A stretch of DNA of 64,000 bases from contig NZ_JAPDGS010000004.1 of the NCBI RefSeq assembly GCF_025950525.1, positions 310,001-374,000 of the forward strand. Reading direction: 5' to 3'. Positions 7,096 through 20,133 of this stretch are shown here, one piece after another (positions within the stretch are counted from its first letter, which is position 1; every line of letters starts with the position of its first letter). The DNA comes from Stagnihabitans lacustris (GTDB lineage: Bacteria; Pseudomonadota; Alphaproteobacteria; Rhodobacterales; Rhodobacteraceae). The notes beneath the pieces were generated by a model. That model was given only the letters and a program-made list of their open reading frames with translations, did not search any database and was not told the origin of the DNA. The position numbers and the translations under genes are program-made.

Positions 7096-8703
7096 ATGGA
7101 ACGGCTCTACCTTTTCGACACCACCCTGCGCGATGGCCAGCAGACCCAGGGCGTCCAGTTCTCCACCGCCGAGAAAATCCGCATCGCGCGGGCTTTGGAC
7201 GACCTGGGCGTCGATTATATCGAGGGCGGCTGGCCGGGGGCGAACCCCACCGACAGCCTCTTCTTTGCCGAAGCGCCGCAGACCCGCGCCACGATGACCG
7301 CCTTTGGCATGACCAAACGTGTCGGCCGCTCGGCCGCCAATGACGACGTTCTGGCCGCCGTGCTGGACGCGGGCACGCCTGCGGTGTGCCTGGTCGGCAA
7401 GTCCCATGAGTTCCATGTGACCACCGCGCTTGGCGTCAGCCTGGAGGAAAACCGCGCCGCCATCGCCGAGAGTTTCGCCCATGTCACCGCCAAGGGCCGC
7501 GAAGCCTTGTTTGACGCGGAACACTTCTTTGACGGCTACAAGGCCAATCCGGCCTATGCCATCAGCTGCCTGCAGGCGGCTTTGGACGCTGGCGCCCGCT
7601 GGCTGGTTCTGTGTGACACCAATGGCGGCACGCTTCCGGCCGAGGTCCACCGCATCGTGACCGAGGTCATCGCCCAAGGCATCCCCGGCGACCGTCTGGG
7701 CATCCATTGCCATGACGACACCGGGCACGCGGTGGCGAATTCGCTGGCTGCGGTCGATGCGGGGGTGCGCCAGATCCAGGGCACTCTGAACGGGTTGGGA
7801 GAGCGCTGCGGCAATGCCAACCTGACCACGATCATCCCGACGCTGCTGCTGAAGGACCCCTACCGCTCGCGCTACCTTACCGGGGTGACGGCCGAAGGCC
7901 TGCGGGGCCTCTTGCGCGACAGCCGGATGCTGGACGACATCCTGAACCGCGTGCCCGCGCGCCAGGCGGCCTATGTGGGCGCCAGCGCCTTTGCCCACAA
8001 GGCGGGGTTGCATGCCAGCGCGATCCTGAAGAACCCCACGACCTATGAACATGTCGACCCCGCCTTGGTGGGCAACGAACGTGTCATCCCGATGTCGAAC
8101 CAGGCGGGCCAGTCCAACCTGCGCACAAGGCTTGCGCAAGCCGGGATCGAGGTCCCCCCGGGCGATCCGCGCCTTGGCAGCATCCTGGATCTGGTCAAAG
8201 AGCGCGAGGATCAGGGCTATGCCTATGACGGCGCCCAGGCCTCGTTTGAACTGCTGGCAAGGCGGGAACTTGGCCAACTGCCGGCGTTCTTTGAGGTGCT
8301 GCGCTACCGCGTCACCGTCGAGCGGCGCAAGTCGGCCTCCCATGGGACGGTGACGATCTCGGAGGCCGTGGTGGTGGTCAAGATCGGCGATCAGGTGATG
8401 ATGTCGGTCAGCGACAGCGCCTCGGAGACCAAGGACGACAACGGCCCGGTGAACGCTTTGTCCAAGGCCCTGGCCAAGGACCTCGGCCCCTATCAGGGCG
8501 TGATCGACGACATGAACCTGGTGGATTTCAAGGTCCGCATCACCGGGGATGGCACGGATGCGGTGACGCGCGTGATCATCGACTCTGAGGACGGCGAGGG
8601 TCGGCGCTGGTCCACCGTCGGGGTCAGCGCGAATATCGTCGATGCCAGCTTTGAGGCGCTGCTGGATGCGATCACCTGGAAACTGGTGCGCGATGCTGCC
8701 TGA
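7096..8703 (+). CDS. cimA: (R)-citramalate synthase
   Basis: 535 residues, from the ATG at 7096. The N-terminal HMGL-like TIM barrel starts with FDTTLRDGQQTQGV (residues 7-20); HCHDDTGHAVANSLAAVDAG carries the metal-binding histidines, and the C-terminal LeuA-type dimerisation/regulatory domain occupies about residues 400-535. Length and the GGWPGANPTDSLFF segment match the long citramalate-synthase subfamily (pyruvate + acetyl-CoA to citramalate, threonine-independent isoleucine route) better than leuA. The next gene overlaps its end by 11 bp. Confidence 0.88.
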   Translation: MERLYLFDTTLRDGQQTQGVQFSTAEKIRIARALDDLGVDYIEGGWPGANPTDSLFFAEAPQTRATMTAFGMTKRVGRSAANDDVLAAVLDAGTPAVCLVGKSHEFHVTTALGVSLEENRAAIAESFAHVTAKGREALFDAEHFFDGYKANPAYAISCLQAALDAGARWLVLCDTNGGTLPAEVHRIVTEVIAQGIPGDRLGIHCHDDTGHAVANSLAAVDAGVRQIQGTLNGLGERCGNANLTTIIPTLLLKDPYRSRYLTGVTAEGLRGLLRDSRMLDDILNRVPARQAAYVGASAFAHKAGLHASAILKNPTTYEHVDPALVGNERVIPMSNQAGQSNLRTRLAQAGIEVPPGDPRLGSILDLVKEREDQGYAYDGAQASFELLARRELGQLPAFFEVLRYRVTVERRKSASHGTVTISEAVVVVKIGDQVMMSVSDSASETKDDNGPVNALSKALAKDLGPYQGVIDDMNLVDFKVRITGDGTDAVTRVIIDSEDGEGRRWSTVGVSANIVDASFEALLDAITWKLVRDAA

Positions 8704-9436
8704 GATCGTGCAGCGCGGCGACCCGGACCGCTTTGCCGCGACCCTGGCCCTGCCTTCGGGCCTGCAAGGCAGGCTCTGGCCGCTTTGGGCCTTCAACCTG
8801 GAGGTGGCGCGGGCGCCTTGGGTGTCCTCGAACCCGCTGATCGCCGAGATGCGCTTGCAGTTCTGGGCCGATGTCGTCGAGGAAGCGGCGCCCCGCGCCC
8901 ATGAGGTGGCAGGGCCGCTGCATGGGCTGTTGACGCAGGCCCCGGCGCTGCGGGCGGTTCTGGCGCAGCTGATCGAGGCGCGGCGGCAAGACATCGCACG
9001 AGAGCGGTTTTCCGACAGCGGGTTGGACGCCTATCTGGAGGCGACCTCGGCTGGGCTGTTATGGGCCGCGGCTTTGGCCTGTGAGGCGCCTCCCGAGGCC
9101 GAGACGGCGTTCCGGGCGCTGGGTTGGGCCTTGGGGCTGGCCAATTTCCTGCGCGCCCTGCCAGAGTTGCAGGCCCGCGGCTGGCAGGCGCTGGACACGG
9201 ACCCTGCCGCCCTGCGCCTGAAGGCCGCAGAGGGGCTGAACCACCTGGCGATCGCCCGGGCGCAGAAAGGTGCGATGGGGCGGGCGGCCCCTGTGGCCGT
9301 CTATGGCTGGCAGGCGGGGGGATTGCTGCGCCTGGCCCATGACAACCCGCTGCGGGTGGGCGAGGGGAAACTCGCGCTGTCAGAATTCCGCAGACGCGGC
9401 GGGCTGATCTGGACGGCTTTCACCGGGCGGTTTTGA
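8693..9436 (+). CDS. Squalene/phytoene synthase-like protein, probably non-catalytic (NDUFAF6-type)
   Basis: 247 residues, overlapping cimA by 11 bp. The fold family is visible from LWPLWAFNLEVARAPWVSSNPLIAEMRLQFWADVV (near residue 30), LTQAPALRAVLAQLIEARRQDI and ALGWALGLANFLRALP, but the first Asp-rich DDxxD motif of true prenyl synthases is replaced (FNLEVARAP) and the second is also missing. Alphaproteobacterial proteins of this type are related to the mitochondrial complex I assembly factor NDUFAF6. A complex I assembly role is inferred; nuo genes are in this window but 17 kb away. Confidence 0.7.
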   Translation: MLPEIVQRGDPDRFAATLALPSGLQGRLWPLWAFNLEVARAPWVSSNPLIAEMRLQFWADVVEEAAPRAHEVAGPLHGLLTQAPALRAVLAQLIEARRQDIARERFSDSGLDAYLEATSAGLLWAAALACEAPPEAETAFRALGWALGLANFLRALPELQARGWQALDTDPAALRLKAAEGLNHLAIARAQKGAMGRAAPVAVYGWQAGGLLRLAHDNPLRVGEGKLALSEFRRRGGLIWTAFTGRF

Positions 9437-9500
9437 TGCCCTGGGCGCGCTGCCCCCATGCCATTGGCTTCTTGAACAAAAGGCGAAACCAACGGCATAC

Positions 9501-9527
9501 CCCGGGAAATTTGGGCCAAATTGAAAG
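9501..9527 (-). repeat. Interspersed repeat member (short)
   Basis: On the minus strand it reads TTTCAATTTGGCCCAAATTT then CCCGGGG, the core of the window-wide intergenic repeat without its hairpin. The rest of 9437-9632 holds no credible gene; a TGGCAC-ACA-GTGCCA inverted repeat is at 9576-9590. Confidence 0.6.
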
Positions 9528-9632
9528 CCGGAGAGGTTGGGGCCTGGATCAGAAGGGCCCATGGGCGCCAGTCTCTGGCACACAGTGCCAAGGTGGACTG
9601 GGAAAAGCAGCGCCAAGGAGAGGCCTGAGCCT

Positions 9633-10091
9633 TTAGACGTTCTTCAGGAACCGTCGCGCCGGGTTGGGGATCGGCGCATAGCCCCGGGATTGATAGAACT
9701 CATGGGCCACGACATTTTCGGCAGCCGTGCCGATGATGACATAAGAACAGCCCATCGCGCGGCCCATCTCCTCGCTGGCCGCAAGCAGAGCCCGACCCAT
9801 GCCGCGGCCCCTAGCCGCTTCAGTCACGTAAAGGTGGTGCAGGTCAAGGCCCCGCTCGCCATGCTGCAACCGCGCCAAGGGCAAAAGTGCCGCATAGGCC
9901 AAAAGCGCGCCCGCCTCTTCGACGACCAGCACATGAAACCAGGGCACCGGCCCGAACAGATCACCGGCCAAGGTTTCAGGCGTCATCCGCGGCACGTCCC
10001 CATGATGCCGAGCCAACCCCTCGACCATGGGCAAAAGCCCCGCCAGATCGCCCGGATCGGCCCGCCGGATGCGCCATCCCTGCTCTTTCAT
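9633..10091 (-). CDS. GNAT-family N-acetyltransferase
   Basis: 152 residues from the ATG at 10091 (MKEQGWRIRRADPGDL). The acetyl-CoA pyrophosphate loop is RGRGMG at residues 94-99, inside LHHLYVTEAARGRGMGRALL, and the C-terminal FYQSRGYAPI is the usual GNAT strand-helix end. The frame is open far upstream but that part crosses three repeat copies, so the short start is preferred. The small-molecule or protein substrate is unknown. It lies downstream of pgk on the same strand. Confidence 0.85.
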   Translation of the reverse strand: MKEQGWRIRRADPGDLAGLLPMVEGLARHHGDVPRMTPETLAGDLFGPVPWFHVLVVEEAGALLAYAALLPLARLQHGERGLDLHHLYVTEAARGRGMGRALLAASEEMGRAMGCSYVIIGTAAENVVAHEFYQSRGYAPIPNPARRFLKNV

Positions 10092-10198
10092 ACTGATCCA
10101 AATACTCCCTTGCGCCGCTTCCCGTCCTTGGCTTTCGATTTGGCCCAAATACGCGAACCGTTCTACGGCTTTCATACTGGCCCCAATATCCCCGCCGG
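10084..10198. repeat. Three interspersed-repeat cores in tandem
   Basis: Cores at 10084-10110 (TTTCATACTGATCCAAATACT), 10131-10155 (TTTCGATTTGGCCCAAATAC) and 10168-10198 (TTTCATACTGGCCCCAATATCCCC). They fill the gap between pgk and the acetyltransferase and overlap the latter's first codons. Confidence 0.65.
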
Positions 10199-10252
10199 AG
10201 GCTTCTCTTCGCAAAAGCAATGAGGCGGGCGCTTGCCCGCCTCTCCGCTGGA

Positions 10253-11443
10253 TCACTGGTTCAGGGCAGCCACGCCGGGCAGGTCCTTGCCCTCCATCCA
10301 TTCCAGGAAAGCGCCCCCGGCGGTCGAGATGAAGGTGAAATCCTCTGCCACGCCCGCATGATGCAAGGCCGCGACCGTATCGCCGCCACCGGCCACCGAG
10401 ACAAGTTTCCCCGCCCGGGTCAGCGCCGCAGCCGCCCGCGCCGCAGCCACCGTGGCCGCATCGAAAGGCGTCAGCTCAAAAGCCCCCAGCGGCCCGTTCC
10501 AGATCAGCGTCTTGCAGGCGGCAAAGACCGCCTCGATCGCCTTCACCGTGGCAGGACCCGCATCCAGGATCATCTGATCAGCAGGGCAATCGCCAACTGC
10601 CACGACCTTGTTCGCGGCATTGGCCTTGAACTCACCCGCCACGACCACATCCACCGGCAGGTGGATCGTGCAGCCCGCGGCTTTGGCCTTGGCGATGATC
10701 TCCAGCGCGGTCGGCGCCATGTCGCGCTCGGCCAGGCTCTTGCCGACCTCGATCCCCTGGGCCACCAGGAAGGTGTTCGCCATCCCCCCGCCGATCACCA
10801 GATGATCGACCTTTGTGACCAGATTGCCCAGCAAATCCAGCTTGGTCGAGACCTTGGCCCCGCCCACAACCGCCACAACCGGACGCACCGGAGCGCCAAG
10901 GGCGGCCTCCAGCGCCTTCAACTCGGCCTCCATCAGACGGCCCGCGGCACAGGGCAGCAAGCGCGCCAGGCCCTCGGTCGAGGCATGGGCGCGGTGGGCG
11001 GCCGAGAAGGCGTCGTTCACAAACACATCGCCCAGGGCCGCGAATTCGGCGGCCAGGGCGGGGTCGTTCTTTTCCTCGCCGGGGTGAAAGCGGGTGTTTT
11101 CCAACAGGACCACATCGCCTTGGCCGGCCGCGGCAATCGCCTCACGCGCGGGCGCACCCACACTGTCGGTCCCAAAGACCACCTTGCGGCCCAAAGAAGC
11201 GGCCACGGCGGCTTGCAGACGGCCAAGGCTCATCTCGGGGACGACCTTACCCTTGGGGCGGTCGAAATGGGCCAGCAGCACCACCTTGGCGCCAAGCGCG
11301 ATCAGGTCCTCGACCGTGGGCTTGATCTTGTCGATCCGGGTCGTGTCGGTGACACGGTCCCCCTCCATCGGCACGTTGATATCCACGCGGACCAGCACCG
11401 TCTTGCCCGCCAGCGCCAAGTCGTCAATCGTCTTCCAGGCCAT
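10253..11443 (-). CDS. pgk: Phosphoglycerate kinase
   Basis: 396 residues, full length for PGK (1,3-bisphosphoglycerate + ADP to 3-phosphoglycerate + ATP, cytosol). Signatures: [13 protein letters not shown] near residue 18, [36 protein letters not shown] and the C-terminal nucleotide loop [13 protein letters not shown]. The ATG at 11443 is 5 nt after AGGAGG on the minus strand; a GTG one codon upstream is in frame but too close. It is divergent from the cyclophilin pair at 11582. Confidence 0.96.
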   Translation of the reverse strand: MAWKTIDDLALAGKTVLVRVDINVPMEGDRVTDTTRIDKIKPTVEDLIALGAKVVLLAHFDRPKGKVVPEMSLGRLQAAVAASLGRKVVFGTDSVGAPAREAIAAAGQGDVVLLENTRFHPGEEKNDPALAAEFAALGDVFVNDAFSAAHRAHASTEGLARLLPCAAGRLMEAELKALEAALGAPVRPVVAVVGGAKVSTKLDLLGNLVTKVDHLVIGGGMANTFLVAQGIEVGKSLAERDMAPTALEIIAKAKAAGCTIHLPVDVVVAGEFKANAANKVVAVGDCPADQMILDAGPATVKAIEAVFAACKTLIWNGPLGAFELTPFDAATVAAARAAAALTRAGKLVSVAGGGDTVAALHHAGVAEDFTFISTAGGAFLEWMEGKDLPGVAALNQ

Positions 11444-11581
11444 CACGCCCTCCTGAACCGGGAATTCTGTCGCACCCTCTTTCCGCGCATATCACCCAAA
11501 GGTCAACGGTCGCCACGCGGTCCCCCTTGGAACTCGCCCCCCCATGGGCTAGTTTGCGCCCCAATCAGGAAAGGAGCCAAG

Positions 11582-12091
11582 ATGGCCGATATCAAAGATC
11601 CCGAAAACACCATCATCATGACGCTGAAGGGCGGGGATGTGGTGATCGAACTTCTGGCCGACATCGCGCCCAAACATGCCGAGCGCATGAAGGCCCTGGC
11701 CCGCGCCGGTGCCTATGACAATGTGGCCTTCCACCGCGTGATCGAGGGCTTCATGGCCCAGACCGGCGACGTGGAAAACGGCAACATGGAAAAGGACTTC
11801 AACCTGCGCCGCGCGGGCACGGGCGGGTCGGACCTGCCGGATCTGCCGGCCGAGTTCTCGAACATTCCGCATGACCGGGGCACCTTGGGGGCGGCGCGCT
11901 CGTCCAATCCGAACTCGGCCAACAGCCAGTTCTTCATCAACTTCAGCGCCAACCACTTCCTGAACAAGCAATACACGGTCTATGGCCGGGTGATCTCGGG
12001 GATGGAACATGTCGATGCGGTGACACGTGGCGAGCCGCCGATGTCGCCCGACCGGATGATCAAGGTGCGGGTGGCTGCCGATGTTGCGTAA
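11582..12091 (+). CDS. ppiB: Cytoplasmic cyclophilin-type peptidyl-prolyl isomerase
   Basis: 169 residues with no signal peptide, preceded by AAAGGAGCCAAG. Cyclophilin signatures: VAFHRVIEGFMAQTGD (catalytic Arg in FHRV), NSANSQFFINF and LNKQYTVYGRVISGM. It catalyses proline cis-trans isomerisation in the cytosol. Its end overlaps the next gene by 11 bp; that gene is a close paralogue carrying a signal peptide, so one transcript provides a cytosolic and an exported isomerase. Confidence 0.93.
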   Translation: MADIKDPENTIIMTLKGGDVVIELLADIAPKHAERMKALARAGAYDNVAFHRVIEGFMAQTGDVENGNMEKDFNLRRAGTGGSDLPDLPAEFSNIPHDRGTLGAARSSNPNSANSQFFINFSANHFLNKQYTVYGRVISGMEHVDAVTRGEPPMSPDRMIKVRVAADVA

Positions 12092-12644
12092 ACTTCTCGC
12101 GCTGGCGATTCTGGCGGCCAGCCCCGCCTTTGCCGAGGGCGACGGCCCGGGCCCGAACCTGACCATCGAAGTCACCGGGGCCGCCAATGGCACGGTTGTC
12201 ATCGACCTGGCCTCGGACATCGCGCCGAACCATGTCGCCCGCATTGTGGAACTCGCGAAATCCGGCGCCTATGACGGCGTGGTGTTTCACCGCGTCATCG
12301 AGGGCTTCATGGCCCAGACCGGCGACGTGAAATACGGCAAGACCGGCGGCGATCTGACCATGGCGGGGATGGGCGGGTCCGACCTGCCCGACCTCAAGGC
12401 CGAGTTCTCGGATGTGCCCTTTGAACGTGGCGTGATCGGCATGGCCCGGGCCCAGGACCCCGACAGCGCCAACAGCCAGTTCTTCATCATGTTCGCCCCG
12501 GGCGAGTTCCTGAACGGCCAATATACCGTGGTCGGCAAGGTGATTTCCGGCATGGAGATCGTCGATGCGATCAAGCTGGGCGACGGCGCCAATGGCGAAG
12601 TCACCGAGCCCGATGTGATGACCAAGGTCACTGTCGCAGAGTGA
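12081..12644 (+). CDS. ppiA: Exported cyclophilin-type peptidyl-prolyl isomerase
   Basis: 187 residues. A Sec signal peptide (MLRKLLALAILAASPAFA) is followed by a cyclophilin domain with the same key blocks as its neighbour (FHRVIEGFMAQTGD, NSANSQFFIMF, NGQYTVVGKVISGM), so it should act in the periplasm on secreted and outer-membrane proteins. It overlaps ppiB by 11 bp, and the near-identical motifs point to tandem duplication followed by gain or loss of the signal peptide. A hairpin plus T-run terminator follows at 12669. Confidence 0.92.
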   Translation: MLRKLLALAILAASPAFAEGDGPGPNLTIEVTGAANGTVVIDLASDIAPNHVARIVELAKSGAYDGVVFHRVIEGFMAQTGDVKYGKTGGDLTMAGMGGSDLPDLKAEFSDVPFERGVIGMARAQDPDSANSQFFIMFAPGEFLNGQYTVVGKVISGMEIVDAIKLGDGANGEVTEPDVMTKVTVAE

Positions 12645-12668
12645 TCTGGCGCATACCGGCACAAGGGG

Positions 12669-12694
12669 GCCCTGCCATCTGGCGGGGCTCTTTT
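12669..12694 (+). terminator. Intrinsic terminator of cyclophilin operon
   Basis: GCCCTGCC - ATCT - GGCGGGGC (one G-T pair) followed by TCTTTT, 25 bp past the stop of the exported cyclophilin. Confidence 0.8.
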
Positions 12695-12716
12695 GCTTTG
12701 GGGCGGCCGGGTCAAG

Positions 12717-12753
12717 AAAAAAGCCGCCCCGCCCATGACTTTGGGGGGGCGGC
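12717..12753 (-). terminator. Intrinsic terminator on minus strand
   Basis: On the minus strand GCCGCCCC and GGGGCGGC form an 8-bp stem (12723-12730 and 12746-12753) followed by six T. It faces the cyclophilin terminator and would end the transcript of the small gene at 12840. Confidence 0.8.
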
Positions 12754-12839
12754 GAAGTGGCGTTCAGGCAGGCAAAGGCGGGACAGCCTTGTGGCGGAAC
12801 GCGGGCAGAAAACGGGGGGCAGAGATCGGGGGGCAGAGA

Positions 12840-12968
12840 TCAGACGGAACCCGACAGGGTCAGTCCGAGGAAAAGCAGGGCAAATAGGGTGACGACGCCG
12901 ATGGCATCTTCCAACTCGGCCAGGGCCGGATGGGGTTTGCGGGCAAAACGGGCGATGCGAGCGATCAT
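12840..12968 (-). CDS. 42-residue single-span membrane protein, unknown function
   Basis: MIARIARFARKPHPALAELE is a basic then acidic amphipathic start, followed by one hydrophobic helix (about residues 23-39) and a short SGSV end. The ATG at 12968 is preceded by GGAGGACAAC, an excellent ribosome site, and an intrinsic terminator for this strand lies 87 bp past the stop. These support a real monocistronic small gene although no family is recognised. Upstream (13028-13041) is the inverted repeat TTAAGA-AC-TCTTAA. Topology is predicted by eye. Confidence 0.7.
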   Translation of the reverse strand: MIARIARFARKPHPALAELEDAIGVVTLFALLFLGLTLSGSV

Positions 12969-13280
12969 GTTGTCCTCCACTTGTTGCCCTATTGTTCTCA
13001 TGCGATTCGCGTTCTGTAAAGAACTTTTTAAGAACTCTTAACGAACAGAGGCAGAATTTGTCGCCCTTGCGGAGGTGCCCCGCGTGACCCGCAATATGTT
13101 GTGGGGGGGCCGGTCTTCGGGCTCTTGGCGGGTCTCTGCCAGCCGCCGTTGTGCTGGGGTCAGGTCAGGCTTCGGACACCGACCCGGCACGGGGGAAGGC
13201 TGCGCCTCCCCCGGACCCCCAGCGGCCCTGCACATTTCATCTGTTCGCAAATGGCCATGGGGTTTCCAAAGGGACCCCGC
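12969..13280. other. Gap upstream of small membrane protein gene
   Basis: Holds the AT-rich dyad TTAAGAACTCTTAA (13028-13041), which could be a regulator site for the 42-residue gene, and a degenerate hairpin member of the interspersed repeat (GGGGGAAGGC / GCCTCCCCC, 13191-13212, then CGGACCCCC). Short ORFs across it on both strands show no recognisable product. Confidence 0.5.
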
Positions 13281-17763
<4,483 letters not shown>

Positions 17764-18474
17764 TCAGGCGCTGGCGGCCAGTTTCGGCTGTTCCTCGGGC
17801 GTCGGTTCGCGCAGCACATAGCCGCGGCCCCAGACCGTCTCGATATAGTTCTGGCCCCCGGTGGCCTCTGCCAGCTTCTTGCGCAGCTTGCAGATGAAGA
17901 CGTCGATGATCTTCAACTCGGGCTCGTCCATGCCGCCGTAAAGATGGTTCAGGAACATTTCCTTCGTCAGGGTCGTCCCCTTGCGCAAGGACAGAAGCTC
18001 CAGCATCTGATATTCCTTGCCGGTCAGATGCACCGTGTGGTTTTCAACCTCCACGGTCTTGGCATCCAGATTGACCGAGATCTTTCCGGTGCGAATCACC
18101 GACTGCGAATGGCCTTTCGACCGCCGGATGATCGCATGGATTCGCGCCACCAGCTCTTCGCGGTGGAAAGGTTTGGTCAGATAGTCATCTGCCCCAAAGC
18201 CAAACCCCTTGATCTTGTTCTCGGTGTCATCAGAGCCCGAGAGGATCAGGATGGGGGTTTCGATCCTGGCCAGCCGCAGCTGGCGAAGGACCTCATGCCC
18301 TGACATATCAGGCAAATTCAGGTCCAGAAGGATCAGGTCATAGTCATACAGCTTCGCCAGGTCGATGCCATCTTCCCCCAAATCCGTGCAATACACGTTC
18401 AGGTTCGCATGGGTCAGCATCAATTCGATGCTGCGCGAAGTGGTAGGGTCGTCTTCAACCAGAAGGATTCGCAT
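17764..18474 (-). CDS. ctrA: Cell-cycle response regulator CtrA
   Basis: 236 residues. The N-terminal receiver has the acidic pocket EDD (7-9 region), phosphoacceptor D51 in [11 protein letters not shown] and the switch lysine in YLTKPF. The C-terminal OmpR/PhoB winged helix ends in [12 protein letters not shown]...[14 protein letters not shown], the strongly conserved CtrA DNA-binding sequence. In Rhodobacterales CtrA mainly governs motility, gene-transfer agents and envelope genes rather than being essential. sciP, whose product inhibits CtrA, lies just upstream on the same strand. Confidence 0.96.
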   Translation of the reverse strand: MRILLVEDDPTTSRSIELMLTHANLNVYCTDLGEDGIDLAKLYDYDLILLDLNLPDMSGHEVLRQLRLARIETPILILSGSDDTENKIKGFGFGADDYLTKPFHREELVARIHAIIRRSKGHSQSVIRTGKISVNLDAKTVEVENHTVHLTGKEYQMLELLSLRKGTTLTKEMFLNHLYGGMDEPELKIIDVFICKLRKKLAEATGGQNYIETVWGRGYVLREPTPEEQPKLAASA

Positions 18475-18498
18475 CTGTTGCTCCGTCGCGTCTCTTCG

Positions 18499-18526
18499 TT
18501 AACGACTTTGGCGATCAATGGTTAAT
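18499..18526. promoter_or_regulatory. Candidate CtrA half-sites in ctrA promoter
   Basis: Two TTAA-containing half-sites: GTTAAC (18498-18503) and, on the minus strand, ATTAACCAT (18518-18526), the latter matching the TTAACCAT half-site often listed for CtrA. Spacing between them is 19 bp, so this is not a single canonical TTAA-N7-TTAA box. They lie 25-52 bp upstream of the ctrA start. Confidence 0.45.
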
Positions 18527-18563
18527 GGAGCGTTACTCTGCCAGAACGAATACAGAAAACAAC

Positions 18564-18842
18564 TTAAAGTTGTCGATATTTTTGGATCGAGGTGACACGA
18601 AGCGCTTTTTCCCCGTGTTTTTCGACCGCCTCGCGCCACAAGACGAATTCTTCCTCCGAAAGGCTATAGCGTTCGAGGGCCTCGGACTGGGTGACAAGCC
18701 CGTAGATCACCGCCTTGACGACGATGGCCTTGCGGCTGGCGACCCAGCGGCGGGTATCGACAGGCGGCAGATCGGCGCGGGTCAGGATGCTGCCATCGGG
18801 CAGGGTAATCTGGCGCGGGCCATCGACTTTCTTCAGATACAT
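18564..18842 (-). CDS. sciP: SciP, DUF1153-type CtrA inhibitor
   Basis: 92 residues. The whole protein reads as the SciP helix-turn-helix family: LPDGSILTRADLPPVDTRRW followed by KAIVVKAVIYGLVTQSEALERYSLSEEEF, with WREAVEKHGEKALRVT at the end. In Caulobacter SciP binds CtrA and blocks its activation of target promoters. It is upstream of ctrA with an 89-bp gap that carries CtrA-like half-sites, so the pair could form a feedback loop. The start is supported by the conserved YLKKVDGPRQ N-terminus. Confidence 0.93.
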   Translation of the reverse strand: MYLKKVDGPRQITLPDGSILTRADLPPVDTRRWVASRKAIVVKAVIYGLVTQSEALERYSLSEEEFVLWREAVEKHGEKALRVTSIQKYRQL

Positions 18843-18910
18843 GAGCGGCGTTCCTTCAGCGATTGGCCTGAAAATGCCGCATCTGACTTAAGCAAGGGTG
18901 AAGCCTGCTC

Positions 18911-18938
18911 TTGTTACTTCCGGGTTTTTTCCTATATT
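18911..18938 (+). promoter_or_regulatory. Predicted promoter of mnmA
   Basis: TTGTTA (18911-18916), a 16-bp spacer and TATATT (18933-18938), leaving a leader of about 13 nt before the first ATG at 18958. Confidence 0.5.
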
Positions 18939-18957
18939 CCCCCGATAAATCCTCAAG

Positions 18958-20100
18958 ATGGCCGCAATCATGCTGGACAAATCCCTAAATTCGCTGGGTT
19001 TCGCGAAACCGCCCAGCGAAACCCGCGTCGTCGTCGCCATGTCGGGCGGCGTCGACTCGTCCGTCGTGGCCGCCATGCTGAAGGAAGAGGGCTATGACGT
19101 CGTGGGCGTCACCCTGCAACTTTACGACCACGGCGCGGCCCTGGCGAAAAAGGGCGCCTGCTGTGCGGGGCGCGACATCCACGACGCGCGGCGTGTGGCC
19201 GAAACCATGGGCTTTCCGCATTACGTGCTGGACTACGAAAACACCTTCCGCGAGGCGGTGATCGAGGATTTCGCCGAAAGCTATCTGGCCGGCGCCACGC
19301 CCGTCCCCTGCATCCGCTGCAACGAACGCGTCAAATTCAAGGACTTGCTGGCCACGGCCAAGGATCTGAACGCCGATTGCATGGCCACGGGCCACTATAT
19401 CCAGCGCAAGATGGGCGCCGCGCCCGAATTGCACCGCGCGACCGATGCCAACCGCGACCAAAGCTATTTCCTGTTTTCCACCACGCCGGATCAGCTGGAT
19501 TACCTGCGCTTCCCGCTGGGTCATCTGGGCTCCAAGGCCGAAACCCGCGCTTTGGCGGCCAAATACGGGCTTTCGGTGGCGGACAAACCCGACAGCCAGG
19601 ACATCTGCTTTGTGCCGAATGGCTCATATGCCGATGTCATCCTGAAGCTGCGCCCCGAGGCCGCCGACCCCGGTGACATCGTCGACACCGAAGGCCGGGT
19701 TCTGGGTCATCACAACGGCGTGATCCATTACACCGTGGGCCAGCGCAAAGGCCTGGGCGTCGGTGGCCTGGCCGAGCCGCTTTATGTCCTGCGTCTTGAC
19801 CCGGAGAATCGCCGCGTGATCGTCGGGCCGAAATCCGCGCTGGCCACCCGCCGCGTGCCGCTGCGCGAAATCAACTGGCTGGGCGATGCGCCTTTTGACG
19901 GGGCCGAGCACCATATCGAAGTCAAGGTCCGCTCGACCAAGCCGCCGCGCCCCGCCATCATCCGCCCCCTGTCGCCCACCGAAGCCGAGGTCGAGCTTCT
20001 GGACCCCGAAGACGGCGTTTCGGCCGGTCAGGCCTGCGTCTTTTACCAGCCCGGCACGACGCGCGTGCTGGGCGGCGGCTGGATCTGGCGCGGGCGGTAA
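18958..20100 (+). CDS. mnmA: tRNA-specific 2-thiouridylase
   Basis: 380 residues. The PP-loop ATPase motif SGGVDSS is at 29-35; catalytic cysteines lie in [13 protein letters not shown] (C118 or C121) and in [11 protein letters not shown] (near 216), both needed for sulfur transfer to U34 of Lys/Glu/Gln tRNAs. The C-terminal beta-barrel ends with [17 protein letters not shown] second in-frame ATG four codons in (18970) is an equally good start; neither has a clear ribosome site, and the predicted promoter leaves only a short leader. It is divergent from sciP. Confidence 0.94.
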   Translation: MAAIMLDKSLNSLGFAKPPSETRVVVAMSGGVDSSVVAAMLKEEGYDVVGVTLQLYDHGAALAKKGACCAGRDIHDARRVAETMGFPHYVLDYENTFREAVIEDFAESYLAGATPVPCIRCNERVKFKDLLATAKDLNADCMATGHYIQRKMGAAPELHRATDANRDQSYFLFSTTPDQLDYLRFPLGHLGSKAETRALAAKYGLSVADKPDSQDICFVPNGSYADVILKLRPEAADPGDIVDTEGRVLGHHNGVIHYTVGQRKGLGVGGLAEPLYVLRLDPENRRVIVGPKSALATRRVPLREINWLGDAPFDGAEHHIEVKVRSTKPPRPAIIRPLSPTEAEVELLDPEDGVSAGQACVFYQPGTTRVLGGGWIWRGR

Positions 20101-20133
20101 GGCCCACGCCAAGACCCGGGCCCGTCCGAAGCC

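Noticed and set aside
6934-8994. 686-codon minus-strand ORF
   Set aside because: Shadow of cimA and the synthase-like gene on the opposite strand.
9576-9590. Sigma-54 promoter (TGGCAC element)
   Set aside because: The TGGCAC is part of a short inverted repeat and no TTGC-type -12 element is correctly spaced.
13028-13041. CtrA box upstream of the 42-residue gene
   Set aside because: TTAA-GAACTC-TTAA has a 6-bp, not 7-bp, spacer; kept only as an AT-rich dyad.
13038-13250. 70-codon minus-strand ORF after recG
   Set aside because: No ribosome site or recognisable sequence, and it runs through a degenerate repeat hairpin.
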